DNA of 64,000 nucleotides from Arctopsyche grandis (GCF_051622035.1 NC_135356.1:17411685-17475684); one strand, 5' to 3'; counted from the first letter of the stretch, positions 1-9,644 are shown. Notes: generated by a model from the letters alone, not told the origin. Numbers and translations are program-made.

Positions 1-1555
1 ACAATAATCCGTTTACCAATTTATACGTATGTACATACATTTCGACTGAAAGGGCCAGTTTCGCCTTTTTTTTAATGTATCCGTTTATTATCCTCTTATC
101 TTGTAATACAATATGAATGCATATTTGGTTTTGAAAGTATAATTTAACCTACCACTTAATAACACGTTACTATTATTAAGTAGCATACTGATAAAAAACT
201 ATATATTATAAAATTAGTTATATAATCGCGAAAAACGCGATTTTTGGATTTTGATCGATGGACCTATCGGAAAATTACTATTGTATCAACAGAACGTTAA
301 ATAAAAACGAATCATCGATTTTAAACAATGTCCTGTGCTTCCAATCAATCGATTTATCGCGACGAAAATGTCGAAAAACTCTTTTTCGTCATCTTTTTCG
401 TGTTCCTGGGCTTTGTACGGCGACTTTTGAGCGATCCGGAGAATTTGAATTCTCGTTAATCCACTAAAATTAATTATAAATATCTCATTTAAACTGAAAT
501 AGATTATAATTAACTGTTATTTTTGAAATATTTGAATAGTCAAAAATATTATAGAAAAAGAGATATATGACAATAATTTCTACTAGGTCTAAATTGTACA
601 TTGTACACACATATAATGTACATACATTTTTCAATAAATATTTATAGTTAATATCAAATGTAATATTTATGATATAGGTATAATTGTTTTACTTTTACAA
701 TTAAATGAAATACATATGTAAAACGTGGATGAAATCATATTTGTAATGGAATATGGGAAAATAATATGCGTAAATACATATATACATACATATTTATGAA
801 TGTTTGATAAAACGTGCGTAAGCTATACAATTATAAATATACATACATATGTATATGTATATACATGTGGACATATACCTAAATAATTCGAATTGAACTT
901 CTATGAGAAATTAATTCAAATTATTAATCGAACTCATAAGCCCAACTAGGGGGGAGGGGATTTGGGATATAAACTCTTTCTAAAATTTATCCTTTTTACG
1001 TTAAGATTCAAATTTTTTACTGTAAAAATTGAATAATCTTGAAGCACTTAAGAGTTCTCAAAAACTGCCCAACTCCTCAATTATATTTCTAAATGACGCA
1101 TTTTATACATTATTTATCACTAGTAGGTACATAGTAACAAATTGCCGGCATTTAAAAATGCCACAAACTAATGAATTTCAAGTTAACCCTTAAAATTGAA
1201 TTAGCGGAATAAATTCGATGATAAAGATTTCAGTACACATTTAATTCGAGACGAGATTTATTAAGTCGAGGTATTCATAGGTAGCGTACAAATGCGACAT
1301 GATATGACGCGACAAGGGTATATATGTATGTATGTACATTCTCTTGGGATTATAAGTATAGGGTGGATGGTCATTATTCATTAGGGTAATAGCAAATAAC
1401 AGTACACCTTCCAACAGTGTTGAATGCAAGAGAGCAATAAAAAAGTTTTTCTACCAAGTTAACAACGGCTCAAAGCAAATTTCCCTAATGATCATCCGAT
1501 TTCAAATTATTAGGAATAGGTGTACCTTTGTCGCACTAAAAATGCACGTAGTCTA
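1..1555. other. AT-rich non-coding stretch
   Basis: No gene is recognised. The stretch is AT-rich with several TACATACATATGTATGTA-type tracts (around 780-870 and 1320-1340). The longest open frame (258-467, 69 codons) matches no family I know and has no splice or promoter context, so I treat it as chance. Confidence 0.6.
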
Positions 1556-1556
1556 C

Positions 1557-1676
1557 ATAGGGATGGCAATTTATCGTAAAATTTCATAAACCGGTAAACG
1601 ATAAATGATTTCTCCTACTATCGGTATACCGGCATTTACCGGTAAATGAAAAAAGTGGATTATATTAGATTAGATA
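1557..1676. repeat. TACCGG-rich dispersed repeat, copy 1
   Basis: About 115 bp starting GGATGGCAATTTATCG and rich in CCGGTA / TACCGG words. A diverged copy sits at 17262-17358 in the same orientation. The GGGATGGCAATTTACCG style resembles terminal sequence of BED/TTF-finger hAT transposons, and a hAT transposase remnant lies just downstream, so it may be one end of that element. The link is inference. Confidence 0.5.
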
Positions 1677-1919
1677 ACCGTATGTGGTTACTTTTCTTCA
1701 AAACGATAACCTAGATTGAATGGTAATGTCAACATATAAATTCATTCAAAGTAAATTCGTAGTTACAAATTTATTTTATTTTTAGCCATTGATCGATTTC
1801 TTTATTTGGACCGACGTGTGTTGGACATATGTAGATAGAATGAAGTGAACATTTAGTATTTTCTTTTAATATTTCCCATCTTAATATATTATTCACTTTT
1901 TGCAGGACACCAAACAATC

Positions 1920-2520
1920 TTATTAGTTTATTACATCGGGACAATATTCTGCAGGATGCACACTACAAAGATTTAAAATATGGCAATTGTATGCTTCACT
2001 CATATTGGAGCCATTATCGTATCCTTGGGCGCGGCAATCACTTATCGGAATATTATGTCTTCGAAGAGTTTCGAGAATTAAATTTGTGATTTCATCTCCC
2101 GTTTTATTATTGCAATCGACAAATTCAATAAATCTTTCGAAGATTTCATTCGTTTGTTTCTTTGTTTGCGAGAACATAACGCAAAATGAATGTTGTTTGT
2201 ACCACATGAACGGAATCTGGGGTTGCATCTACAATTATGGAAAAGTATTTTCCAATCTCATTTTCTTTTAAAATACAGCTACGAACATTTTCAGCACAGC
2301 ACGAAATAAATTCATTTTAAATATCTGGAGATAAAAAATGAACCTGCCATCTTTTCTTTTCAATTTGTAATTCCTTCACTTTTTTCAAATGCTCGATAAG
2401 AAGAGTATTATAATGAGTAATGACTTATAATCTCTAGCATTCCTAAGAAATTTCCATTTCTTGGATCACCAATAAAGTTGCTACTCCTCCTAAAGGCCAA
2501 CCCATTTTCTATGCCCAGTG
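1920..2520 (-). pseudogene. Decayed hAT (ZMYM/TTF-finger type) transposase
   Basis: Read on the minus strand, several short frames follow the order of a hAT transposase of the ZMYM1-like class. First comes a GDPRNGNFLGMLEIISHY block near 2400-2480, then a block ending in the catalytic-strand motif IIVDATPDS near 2210-2240. A longer open segment at 1923-2228 has FVDCNNKTGDEITNLILETL and the RAQGYDNGSNMS motif. After NMS the frame jumps to a segment resembling the CaaHsLNL-VH-AE-CPDVI region, so the middle is deleted. Stops and frameshifts separate the blocks. The element is dead, and its N-terminal zinc finger and C-terminal dimerisation domain are not seen. Family assignment is by recognised motifs; terminal repeats are unproven. 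Confidence 0.75.
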
Positions 2521-2735
2521 AACACGAATCTGGTCATAAAAAATGTTGATTGGAGATTCAGAGATATACATATGTATGTGTATTTAAATCGCGCGATTTT
2601 TCTATATCCTGGTGTTGTTCCGCCGATGTCTCAAAATCTGTCAATTTCCTGTTCAAAATGAATATTGGAATCTATATTCGGGTATTTTATCTTTCATTTG
2701 TAGTACTTTTCAGCTTTCAAATCTCTCTAAGTAGT

Positions 2736-3110
2736 CGTCCATTTCAAATCAAAAGTCAAAAGTACGTATTTTCACTTGGGATTTTTTCCCACTGTTAATA
2801 CTATTTTATATTGAGTTTTTTCTATTGAAACATGTTTATTGGGATAGTGTTCTGGTCAGGCTATTTTTTCTTTTCGTTTAAAAGGGTTAAGTGGAAGTGT
2901 GCTGAATTTTAAATCGGTAAAATTGCAAGCTAAAAGCTTGTACTAGTATTTACACGAATCTGAATTGAATTAATAGGGATAATATATTAAATTGTCTTTA
3001 TATGAGAATTAAATAAAATTCCAATTAGAAAAATCATATTTCGACTATATCTTGTGGATTCGTTTATTTTATCGAGGTAAGCAAGTTATCAATAGAATTT
3101 TTGTTATTAA
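2736..3110 (+). repeat. Long dispersed repeat, copy 1 (partner at 63545-64000)
   Basis: About 375 bp matching the last ~450 bp of the window at roughly 90% by eye. The part from 2736 to about 3025 matches 64000 back to about 63710 in inverted orientation. The next ~85 bp match 63596-63690 directly. Shared landmarks include CATGTTTATTGGGATAGTG and AGTGTGCTGAATTTTAAATC. No coding capacity or terminal repeat identifies the class. The partner runs off the window, so the full length is unknown. Confidence 0.75.
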
Positions 3111-4097
3111 TCCATACGGGCCCTTGGACTTTTTACATACCTCATTTACGTTTCACATGGCTTTCGTGTTAGTGGTCATTTTTATCTCTTATCCGATCGT
3201 TTTCATACTTTGCCATATTGCTCATTTTGTTAGTACTGTCTTTATTATTCCAGAAAAATGCCGCCCGATAAAACGTGAAAAAAATCGCATTTTTGATCTG
3301 CAGCTGCAAAATTTTTTCGAAGAGTTTATTTCTACACTCGAAAATATATATTTATGCGTCGAACAAATTCTCCGAACTTCGGTCATGAAAATTTTTTTAC
3401 AAGCTTTTTATTATGTAAAATATATGTATTATTGTATTGATTTTCTCAGGAATCGGTCAGTCCGACGTCTCGACCGGGGCCCCTCGGGCAGTCGGCTCTG
3501 TATTGCAATCCGCCTAACAATATCCAAATAAAACCTACTGAAAAACACTAAAATTGAATTATACTTTTAGTCAAAATATGTATGTAGAAATTTTCCGATC
3601 CAATATTCTACCAACTATCTTATAGGGTCGATATTAATCGATGAAATATGAATTACTTTCAATTTTTTTCTTTGTATACGTAGTACAATAGATAAAGTAT
3701 GTGGGTATATACACAATACATAAAGTAGTAACAATACAAGTTTTTTTTCCATTTTGTTTTTATCAATTTACATCTTTGCTTGGGACAAAAACACGTCGAA
3801 CATATTTGGAATCAAACATTATAGGTATTTATGTATATTATGTACATAATAAGAATTCCATCGTGCAAACATTGTCTTATATATGTATGACAAGATTGTA
3901 CGTACACACATAAATCTTTTACATGCAAATGCATTTCTTGACAGAATTCTTGTTGTATTTTCGCCATGTATTATTGGATGTTTCTATGTTTCTTTTGTTC
4001 ACAATTAGCAACAAACCAGATATCATTCTTTAAAATATTTAAGTTGTAATTAAAACACTGACGGAACACTTCACGAAGCGGAAAATTCAAATCAATC
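3111..4097. other. Unassigned AT-rich stretch
   Basis: Contains a 159-codon open frame (3052-3531) with a hydrophobic run near residues 33-70. It starts inside the dispersed repeat, matches nothing I recognise and has biased AT-driven composition, so I do not call it a gene. A short GC-rich patch lies at 3465-3500. Nothing else is seen. Confidence 0.5.
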
Positions 4098-4101
4098 ACA
4101 C

Positions 4102-4263
4102 TGTGGCGGCTCGCTTATACGACATGGTCGAGTTTGGTTGCCTTCCTGCGAGTGGGAACCAACTCGGCTGGGTTCGGAGAGCTACTACTCACTCTGTCTT
4201 CAGCTGTCATATAATAAACACGTGCATTAACATGCCAGTCGTCTCATTCGTTCATCCTCCATA
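4102..4263 (+). repeat. 5' LTR of the TRIM-like element
   Basis: 162 bp, TG...TA ends, containing ATAATAAA (about 4210-4218) as a likely polyadenylation signal. Its left flank is the TSD copy ACAC. Confidence 0.88.
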
Positions 4264-4264
4264 C

Positions 4265-4280
4265 TGGTGACCTCCGACAT
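4265..4280 (+). promoter_or_regulatory. Putative primer binding site
   Basis: TGGTGACCTCCGAC follows the 5' LTR by one base. TGGTGACC-type words are common primer sites of insect Ty3-type elements. The priming tRNA cannot be decided here. Confidence 0.55.
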
Positions 4281-5029
4281 CGAGCCACGCAGCCTCGATC
4301 AATTTCAACATGCCGCTCATCCCTGCCTCGCCGAGCCAGGCGGGGAAGCTACCCGCCGCGCCCCCATCGCCATCAACACAGCACGCCGCGGCCCGCGGGT
4401 GACAATAAACGAGCAGACACGGCTACCTACCTACCTACCTACCTACCTACCGACGTCCAGCCACAACGTCGATGACAGGTGCTTAAAAAAATGGGGGAGC
4501 GAATGAGACGACGATCTTGACAGCTGGATGTGGAGTCATGCGCGATCCACTACACATAGAACGGTCATCCAGCACCACAAGACATACACCACCTCAGCAC
4601 CATCATCATCATCATCATCATCATCAAGGCCCCGTCCGTCCCCACGAGCGTCGTCACGCCGAGACGGGCGGTAGCGCTACAACACCTCCACGAGCCACAA
4701 CGACTCACAGTCCAGCTCGGAGTATCATCAACCACATCGATGCCCCTGCCGCCCCCGCCGCCCCACCAACCGACATCAGCCTCGGAAGAGCGGCGCCGCC
4801 GCAGCATCGCATCGCATCGGCGCGACCATCGGACCAGCCACCGTCCTGCTCGCGACGTCACCGCCCTCGAATCTACCGACCATTCAGGGCGGTACACCTA
4901 TGTACACAGCGGATGACCCACGTCAACAATTTTTTTTCTCCCCACGTAATAATTTTTTCTCTTTGTGTAACAATAATTTTTTTTCTATTGTAAAATTTGT
5001 TTCTTTGTAATTTTGGTATCGCTGATGCT

Positions 5030-5039
5030 GGGGGGGGAG
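5030..5039 (+). promoter_or_regulatory. Polypurine tract
   Basis: GGGGGGGGAG, three bases before the 3' LTR; the expected position for plus-strand priming. Confidence 0.65.
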
Positions 5040-5042
5040 TGA

Positions 5043-5204
5043 TGTGGCGGCTCGCTTATACGACATGGTCGAGTTTGGTTGCCTTCCTGCGAGTGGGAAC
5101 CAACTCGGCTGGGTTCGGAGAGCTACTACTCACTCTGTCTTCAGCTGTCATATAATAAACACGTGCATTAACATGCCAGTCGTCTCATTAGTTCATCCTC
5201 CATA
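5043..5204 (+). repeat. 3' LTR of the TRIM-like element
   Basis: 162 bp, identical to the 5' LTR except at one position. Followed by the TSD copy ACAC. Confidence 0.88.
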
Positions 5205-5413
5205 ACACCAAAACAGACGCGATCTTCTTTAGTGTTAGACAGCATAAGCCAACTTCAAATCTGAAAATCCCTTCCGGAGAAAAATTGAAATGGCAATTAG
5301 TAATAAAATCAGGAGTCAATTAGAATGAATCAAAGTCTTCTTTAAACTCGGGAAACTGGGGCACTGCCCCACACATTTCTCCAAACCAAAAAAAAAAATA
5401 TATTTTAATATTG

Positions 5414-5553
5414 TTGACGACTCGACAAGAGTCAACAAGTGTTTCTTTATTCAGCTTACCACGCGGTAAGCAGTACCAGTTCGTAATTCAGTTCGGGGCG
5501 TTATCTGTCGTGGTCCCGCGATCGCCAGCTTCAATTTACCTGCTACTCTGGCA
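5414..5553 (-). other. Possible LTR end on the minus strand
   Basis: On the minus strand this reads like the R/U5 end of an LTR. GAATAAAGAAACACTTG is followed by GTTGACTCTTGTCGAGTC and ends GTCAACA, with the 7-bp inverted pair TGTTGAC/GTCAACA. The TAG...CTA array is inserted directly beyond it, so the rest may continue past 6308. No second LTR was found. Confidence 0.35.
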
Positions 5554-5561
5554 CTTATGAG

Positions 5562-5663
5562 TAGAGGTAGGATAGTCACAGTGCTATCCATTGTTCGGCA
5601 AACCTTTAACAATGCATTTACAACCTTTGAACAATACACGGCCCCCTCAGACTCCGGTGACTA
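5562..5663 (+). mobile_element. TAG...CTA MITE, short type (102 bp)
   Basis: Starts TAGAGGTAGGATAGTCACAG and ends CTCCGGTGACTA. Perfect 8-bp duplication CTTATGAG at 5554-5561 and 5664-5671. The centre holds the GGTTCGGCAAACC-type small hairpin and CATTGT/ACAATG words common to the family. No coding capacity. Confidence 0.85.
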
Positions 5664-5684
5664 CTTATGAGTTATGACTATGAG

Positions 5685-5817
5685 TAGAAGTAGGATAGTC
5701 ACAGTGCTATCCATTGTTCCATTGTTGTAAAGCCTTTGTAAAAAAGGTTCGGCAAACCTTTAACAATGCATTTACAACCTTTGAACAATACGCGGCACCT
5801 TCTGGGTCCGGTGACTA
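5685..5817 (+). mobile_element. TAG...CTA MITE (133 bp)
   Basis: Starts TAGAAGTAGGATAGTC and ends GGTCCGGTGACTA. Flanks ACTATGAG (left) and GTTATGAG (right) agree at 6 of 8 bases, so its left partner may have been altered by the adjacent insertion. It has an extra CATTGTTGTAAAGCC stretch relative to the 102-bp type. Confidence 0.8.
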
Positions 5818-5825
5818 GTTATGAG

Positions 5826-6000
5826 TAGACACCGGATAGTCACAGTGCTTTTTCTAGGAATCGGGGCGGTTTAGTTCTATTTAAAAAGCTAGAGTCCAAA
5901 AAAAAAAACGTTCGACGAACCTTTAACAATGCAATGAACAATACACAGCACCCTCTGGCTCCGTTTTTTTCAAGACGGCACCTTGGTTATCCGGCCTTTA
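5826..6000 (+). mobile_element. TAG...TTA MITE, long type (175 bp)
   Basis: Starts TAGACACCGGATAGTC and has the GGAATCGGGGCGGTTT block of the long subtype. Ends ATCCGGCCTTTA. Perfect duplication GTTATGAG at 5818-5825 and 6001-6008. Confidence 0.8.
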
Positions 6001-6008
6001 GTTATGAG

Positions 6009-6110
6009 TAGTCACCGGAGTCTGAGGGGGCCGTGTATTGTTCAAAGGTTGTAAATGCATTGTTAAAGGTTTGCCGAACAAAGGATAGCACTGTGACTAT
6101 CCTACCTCTA
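6009..6110 (-). mobile_element. TAG...CTA MITE, short type, inverted (102 bp)
   Basis: Reverse complement of the 5562-5663 copy with only a couple of differences. Flanked by GTTATGAG at 6001-6008 and 6111-6118. Its orientation shows the array did not arise by simple tandem duplication. Confidence 0.85.
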
Positions 6111-6135
6111 GTTATGAGGCACACTAAGTTATGAG

Positions 6136-6300
6136 TAGACTGCGGATAGAGACAGTGCTTTTTCCAGGAATCGGGGCGGTTTGGCTGTATTTACAAAGAT
6201 AGAGTACAAAAAAAAAGGTTGGGCGAACCTTTTACAACAATTGAACATTAGCATTTACAATAATTGAAAAATAAACGGCGCGCTGTGGATCCGACCTTTA
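6136..6300 (+). mobile_element. TAG...TTA MITE, long type (165 bp)
   Basis: Starts TAGACTGCGGATAGAGAC, carries the GGAATCGGGGCGGTTT block and ends GGATCCGACCTTTA. Flanks GTTATGAG (6128-6135) and CTTATGAG (6301-6308) agree at 7 of 8. Confidence 0.8.
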
Positions 6301-6308
6301 CTTATGAG

Positions 6309-6780
6309 TGGTACTGAGTATATGTAAAGTACAGACAGTCAGTAGAGGCAGAGAGAAAAGATACGTATTTCCGTATACTATATGTACATAGAAGGTCGCT
6401 TTTAGTTGGCTGCGTGAAGGTTTCTTTGGGGCAGAATACGCCAGCTCCGATTTTCAAAATTTGACTATATTTTGCAAGACGTGCTTAAATTGTTAACCAT
6501 AATATGTAAATTCTTTCATTTTTATCATTGAATATTTTTTATTAATCATATCTTTGCTTTTTTAAAACACCATTAGGTGTTGATGACACCTAATGAACAA
6601 TTTGTGAATGAATAATTTGTTAAAAAAGTAATTTTCCTTATATAAAATGTTATTAAAAATAAATTACGTTAATTTTTAGTCGGCTTTAGCCTCCTCGTGT
6701 TCCACCTGTTTTTAAAGTCATATCTGATAAGTAGTCACTCCGGTGACTACTTATCAGAATTTGCCAATATATATAGATAT
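6309..6780. other. Spacer with hairpins between MITE array and hAT transposon
   Basis: No gene. A perfect 10-bp hairpin (CATTAGGTGT / ACACCTAATG) lies at 6571-6595. A 34-bp near-perfect palindrome lies at 6724-6757, with TAGTCAC and GTGACTA ends like the TAG...CTA MITEs. Confidence 0.6.
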
Positions 6781-7425
6781 CAGTGGCGTGCGGTCCATGG
6801 ATGCGGTGGATGCGGCGCATCCCCTATAACTTTAAAAAGCCAAGAGTATTTTTAATAAATATTTGAATTTCGCTTCGATGTATTCTTAGTGATGTACGTG
6901 ATTATGATGTAGTATATGATATATATTTCACATATCACGTGTTTTTTGTTACATGATGCATTATATAGGATCTTTTGATAATTTTTATTAAGGATTCGCA
7001 TAGGCCGCATTCGCATAGGCCGGCCACAGGCGAGTGACGCTGGCGAGTAGACGCTGAGTGAAGTGCGCGCGCGTCATGGATTCGGAGTCGCGACCGATCC
7101 CATTTGCGCATGCGCACTATGAGGCTGTCATATTCGCGCGGACGCGTTGACACTTGTTTAACCTCTACGGTGGATTCGGTTTCTCTGTTTGCTTATCTAT
7201 TGAGTTTCACTTGGAAGCCGCTGTTGATCGATATTTCCGCACGCTACGCCCCAAGTTATTTATCAAAAAGCTAGCCGATTCATTTCTTTAGACGAAGTTA
7301 ATCATTTATACTGTAAGTTGGTTATTTTTTACTTTTGAATTAAGTTTTCATTTAAATTAGTTTCGTCTAACTTTATTTTTAGTTTACTGTTCCACTACTT
7401 ACGAGTTTTCATTATTGCCTTTAAT

Positions 7426-9453
7426 ATGGATATCGAAAATAACAATGAGAGTGGACTTGTCGTCGAGATCAATAATAATTGCAATTGTTTAATTGAAAAT
7501 GTGCTGAAAAGAAGATTTGCTTCTCTCCCATTTAATGAAAAGGAGATTATTGTTAAGAGCCCCAAACCCACACCAATATTAAATATTCAGTCTAAAACAA
7601 AAACATTTAAAAGGTATTTTAACACAGAAACATACGAAAAAATTTCATGGATTTGTGGATGTGCTCACTTAACGAAATTATTCTGTTGGCCATGTATTTT
7701 ATTTTCTCAAGAAGTGAATGTCTGGAGTAAATTTGGATTTTCTGACCTAAACAATTTAAGTAAATCGCGCAAGAGACATGAATGTTCTCAAGCTCACATA
7801 TGTTCTGCTGCTCAATTTAAAAAATTTGGAAAGGGACCTCGTATAGAAAATTTTTTAAGTGCTCAATTTAAAGCAAATATTGAAATGCACAACAAAGAAG
7901 TTACTGCAAATAGATACATTTTGTCGAAATTAATAAGCGCGATCTATTTTTTAGCAAAACAAGAACAACCTTTACGAGGACATTTTGAGCACCAGGAATC
8001 GGAAAATAGAGGGAATTATATTGAATTGCTGTATCTGTTGAGTGAATCAGACATAAAATTGAAAACTCATTTAGATAACTCTACGGTGTTTACTGGACTA
8101 TCGAACCATATACAAAATGACTTGGTATCCGCAATATCAAAAGTCTTGCTAGATGAGATTAAAACTGAAATACGTGCATCAAAATTTGTTTCCATAATTG
8201 TGGACGAATCTACAGATATCAGTCGCAAAGCTCAGCTATCTACTATTTTTAGATATGTAGATGAAAATAATGAAATTCAGGAGAGATTTGTTGGATTTGT
8301 CGATGTTAGTCCCAATAGAACAGCTAATGCTCTTTTTCAGCACATACGTGAGACCTTGGAAGAATTTGGTTGTTTGGACAAATTAATTGCACAAACGTAC
8401 GATGGAGCGGCTGTAATGTCCGGGGAGCATAATGGAGTGCAACGAAAAATTCGAGATATTTGTCCTAATTCTTTATTTGTCCATTGTTACGCTCACAGAT
8501 TGAATTTAGTTTTGTCGCAATCTGTTAAACATATATCCGGATGCAAACGTTTTTTCAGCCGTATGTTGTCATTTTCAACTTTTTTTTGTAAGTCTTCAAG
8601 AAGAATTTCCCTTCTCGATTGTCAAATAAAAAAACGATTTCCCACTGCTGCCCCTACACGATGGAACTACAATAGCAAAATTTTAAATATGATATTAGAA
8701 TATCAAACAGAATTAATGGAAATATTTAATCAAATAATTAATGACGAAGACGAATGGGATACTGATGCTGTCATAAATGCTGAAGTCCTTCATCGTTATT
8801 TAAAAGAGTTTGAATTCAATTTCAATTTGCATTTATTTTCTGCAATATTTAATTCGGCAGATTTTTTATTTGAAATTTTACAAAAAAAAACCTTTGACAT
8901 ATCGTATTGCGTAAGTGAAATTAAAAAATTTGTAAAATATTTAGATAACAAAAAAGACGATTTTGATTCATTGTGGAACAAAGTAATAACTAAAAATTTT
9001 AATAGAAAAAGAAAATATGCTGAATGTGAAGAAGATGTGAAAACAACGTATAAACTTCACTATTCTGAAATTTTAGAAACTCTTTCAGTAAATACAACCA
9101 ATCGATTTCGAGATATCGAAAATTTAAAATTTCTCGAATTTTTTAACGTCAAAAAATTTAAAGAATATGAAAATAATTTTCCAGATTTCCTATTTAAATC
9201 ACTCCACCTAACTTATGGAAAATACTTTGATTTTATGAAATTAAAAAGCGAATTAATTTACATGTACTCAACGCAAGATTTTCATTTGAAATCTATAAAT
9301 GACGTAAATGAATTAATTGTGAAAGATGATCTAATAGACGTTTTGGAACAAGTATTTAGTTTAATACAATTAATTTGTACGATACCTTCCACGAGCGCAT
9401 CGGCTGAACGATCATTTTCGACTATGAAAAGAATTAAAACGTTCTTGCTTTAA
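7426..9453 (+). CDS. hAT transposase with TTF-type zinc finger, C-terminus damaged
   Basis: 675 codons from ATG at 7426. It should be a nuclear transposase that cuts and pastes the 6781-9636 element. Residues about 70-130 carry a Cys/His zinc-binding domain of the TTF type (WICGCAH, FCWPCILF, RKRHECSQAH). The RNase H-like catalytic core includes IIVDESTD near residue 260, TYDGAAVMSG near 325 and the HCYAHRLNLVL motif near 353. The hAT dimerisation segment IPSTSASAERSFSTMKR lies near 645-662. Soon after that motif the frame stops (KTFLL, TAA at 9451). The family's usual downstream residues continue in another frame (ALIAIEKKIMSN... from about 9446, ending near 9568), with a dozen or so expected residues missing. 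A small deletion has therefore frameshifted the tail. No introns are needed. Activity of this copy is doubtful, because the lost segment lies at the dimerisation domain. Confidence 0.92.
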   Translation: MDIENNNESGLVVEINNNCNCLIENVLKRRFASLPFNEKEIIVKSPKPTPILNIQSKTKTFKRYFNTETYEKISWICGCAHLTKLFCWPCILFSQEVNVWSKFGFSDLNNLSKSRKRHECSQAHICSAAQFKKFGKGPRIENFLSAQFKANIEMHNKEVTANRYILSKLISAIYFLAKQEQPLRGHFEHQESENRGNYIELLYLLSESDIKLKTHLDNSTVFTGLSNHIQNDLVSAISKVLLDEIKTEIRASKFVSIIVDESTDISRKAQLSTIFRYVDENNEIQERFVGFVDVSPNRTANALFQHIRETLEEFGCLDKLIAQTYDGAAVMSGEHNGVQRKIRDICPNSLFVHCYAHRLNLVLSQSVKHISGCKRFFSRMLSFSTFFCKSSRRISLLDCQIKKRFPTAAPTRWNYNSKILNMILEYQTELMEIFNQIINDEDEWDTDAVINAEVLHRYLKEFEFNFNLHLFSAIFNSADFLFEILQKKTFDISYCVSEIKKFVKYLDNKKDDFDSLWNKVITKNFNRKRKYAECEEDVKTTYKLHYSEILETLSVNTTNRFRDIENLKFLEFFNVKKFKEYENNFPDFLFKSLHLTYGKYFDFMKLKSELIYMYSTQDFHLKSINDVNELIVKDDLIDVLEQVFSLIQLICTIPSTSASAERSFSTMKRIKTFLL

Positions 9454-9584
9454 TTGCAATCGAAAAGAAAATAATGTCAAATTTAAAAAACAATAAAAAA
9501 TTCTATGATGCGGTTATCGATGAATTTTGTAAAAAGGAACGAAGAATAAAATTAAATTTTAAAAAATAAATTGGTCGGTTTTTT

Positions 9585-9619
9585 TTTTCAAACAAGGGAC
9601 AGCATCCCTTGTTTGAAAA
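9585..9619. repeat. Perfect hairpin inside the right end of the hAT element
   Basis: Stem TTTTCAAACAAGGGA (15 bp) with a 5-base loop, 17 bp from the terminus. Subterminal transposase-binding structure is a plausible role (inference). Confidence 0.7.
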
Positions 9620-9640
9620 GTCACCGCCCGCCACTGATAG

Positions 9641-9644
<4 letters not shown>

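Larger units (their letters stand above)
4102..5204 (+). mobile_element. Young non-autonomous LTR retrotransposon (TRIM-like)
   Basis: Two direct 162-bp LTRs (4102-4263 and 5043-5204) start TGTGGCGG and end CCTCCATA. They differ at one base that I can see (C at 4250, A at 5191). The pair is flanked by a 4-bp target duplication ACAC (4098-4101 and 5205-5208). The internal 779 bp begin with a TGGTGACC primer-site-like word and end with a G-rich polypurine tract. No gag, protease, RT or integrase motif is visible. The interior is low-complexity, with (CTAC)7 at 4423-4450, CAT repeats at about 4602-4625 and His/Pro/Ala-rich frames. It is therefore a short non-autonomous element mobilised in trans, probably by a Ty3-type retrotransposon (inferred from TSD size, primer-site word and tract). 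Near-identical LTRs indicate recent insertion. Confidence 0.9.
5554..6308. repeat. Array 1 of five TAG...CTA MITEs sharing 8-bp junctions
   Basis: Five short elements (5562-5663, 5685-5817, 5826-6000, 6009-6110, 6136-6300) lie end to end. They are separated by single copies of an 8-mer: CTTATGAG, ACTATGAG, GTTATGAG (repeatedly) and finally CTTATGAG. The fourth copy is inverted. Serial insertion of new copies into the target duplication of older copies produces exactly this pattern. The 8-mers fit the hAT nTnnnnAn target form. Confidence 0.85.
6781..9636 (+). mobile_element. Near-complete hAT transposon (2,856 bp)
   Basis: Left end CAGTGGCGTGCGGT (6781-6794) and right end ACCGCCCGCCACTG (9623-9636) form a short terminal inverted repeat with one mismatch. 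The element is bracketed by a perfect 8-bp target duplication ATAGATAT (6773-6780 and 9637-9644), diagnostic of hAT. It contains one long transposase frame (7426-9453). Just inside the right end is a perfect 15-bp hairpin (9585-9599 with 9605-9619, loop CAGCA). It sits immediately before a (TA)n tract. Intact ends plus an almost intact ORF imply recent activity. Ends resembling this element's (CAGTGGCGTG) occur on short MITEs at 53632-53795 and 54131-54199. Confidence 0.93.

Noticed and set aside
3052..3531. 159-codon frame with a hydrophobic segment
   Set aside because: Begins inside a dispersed repeat, TTT/ATT-driven hydrophobicity, no family resemblance or splice context.
4517..4993. 158-codon His/Pro-rich frame and its 110-codon antisense frame
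   Set aside because: They lie inside the non-coding interior of the TRIM-like element and follow CAT/CCG low-complexity sequence.
5554..6308. Simple satellite array
   Set aside because: Units differ in length, subtype and orientation and are joined by 8-bp target duplications, which fits serial transposition better.
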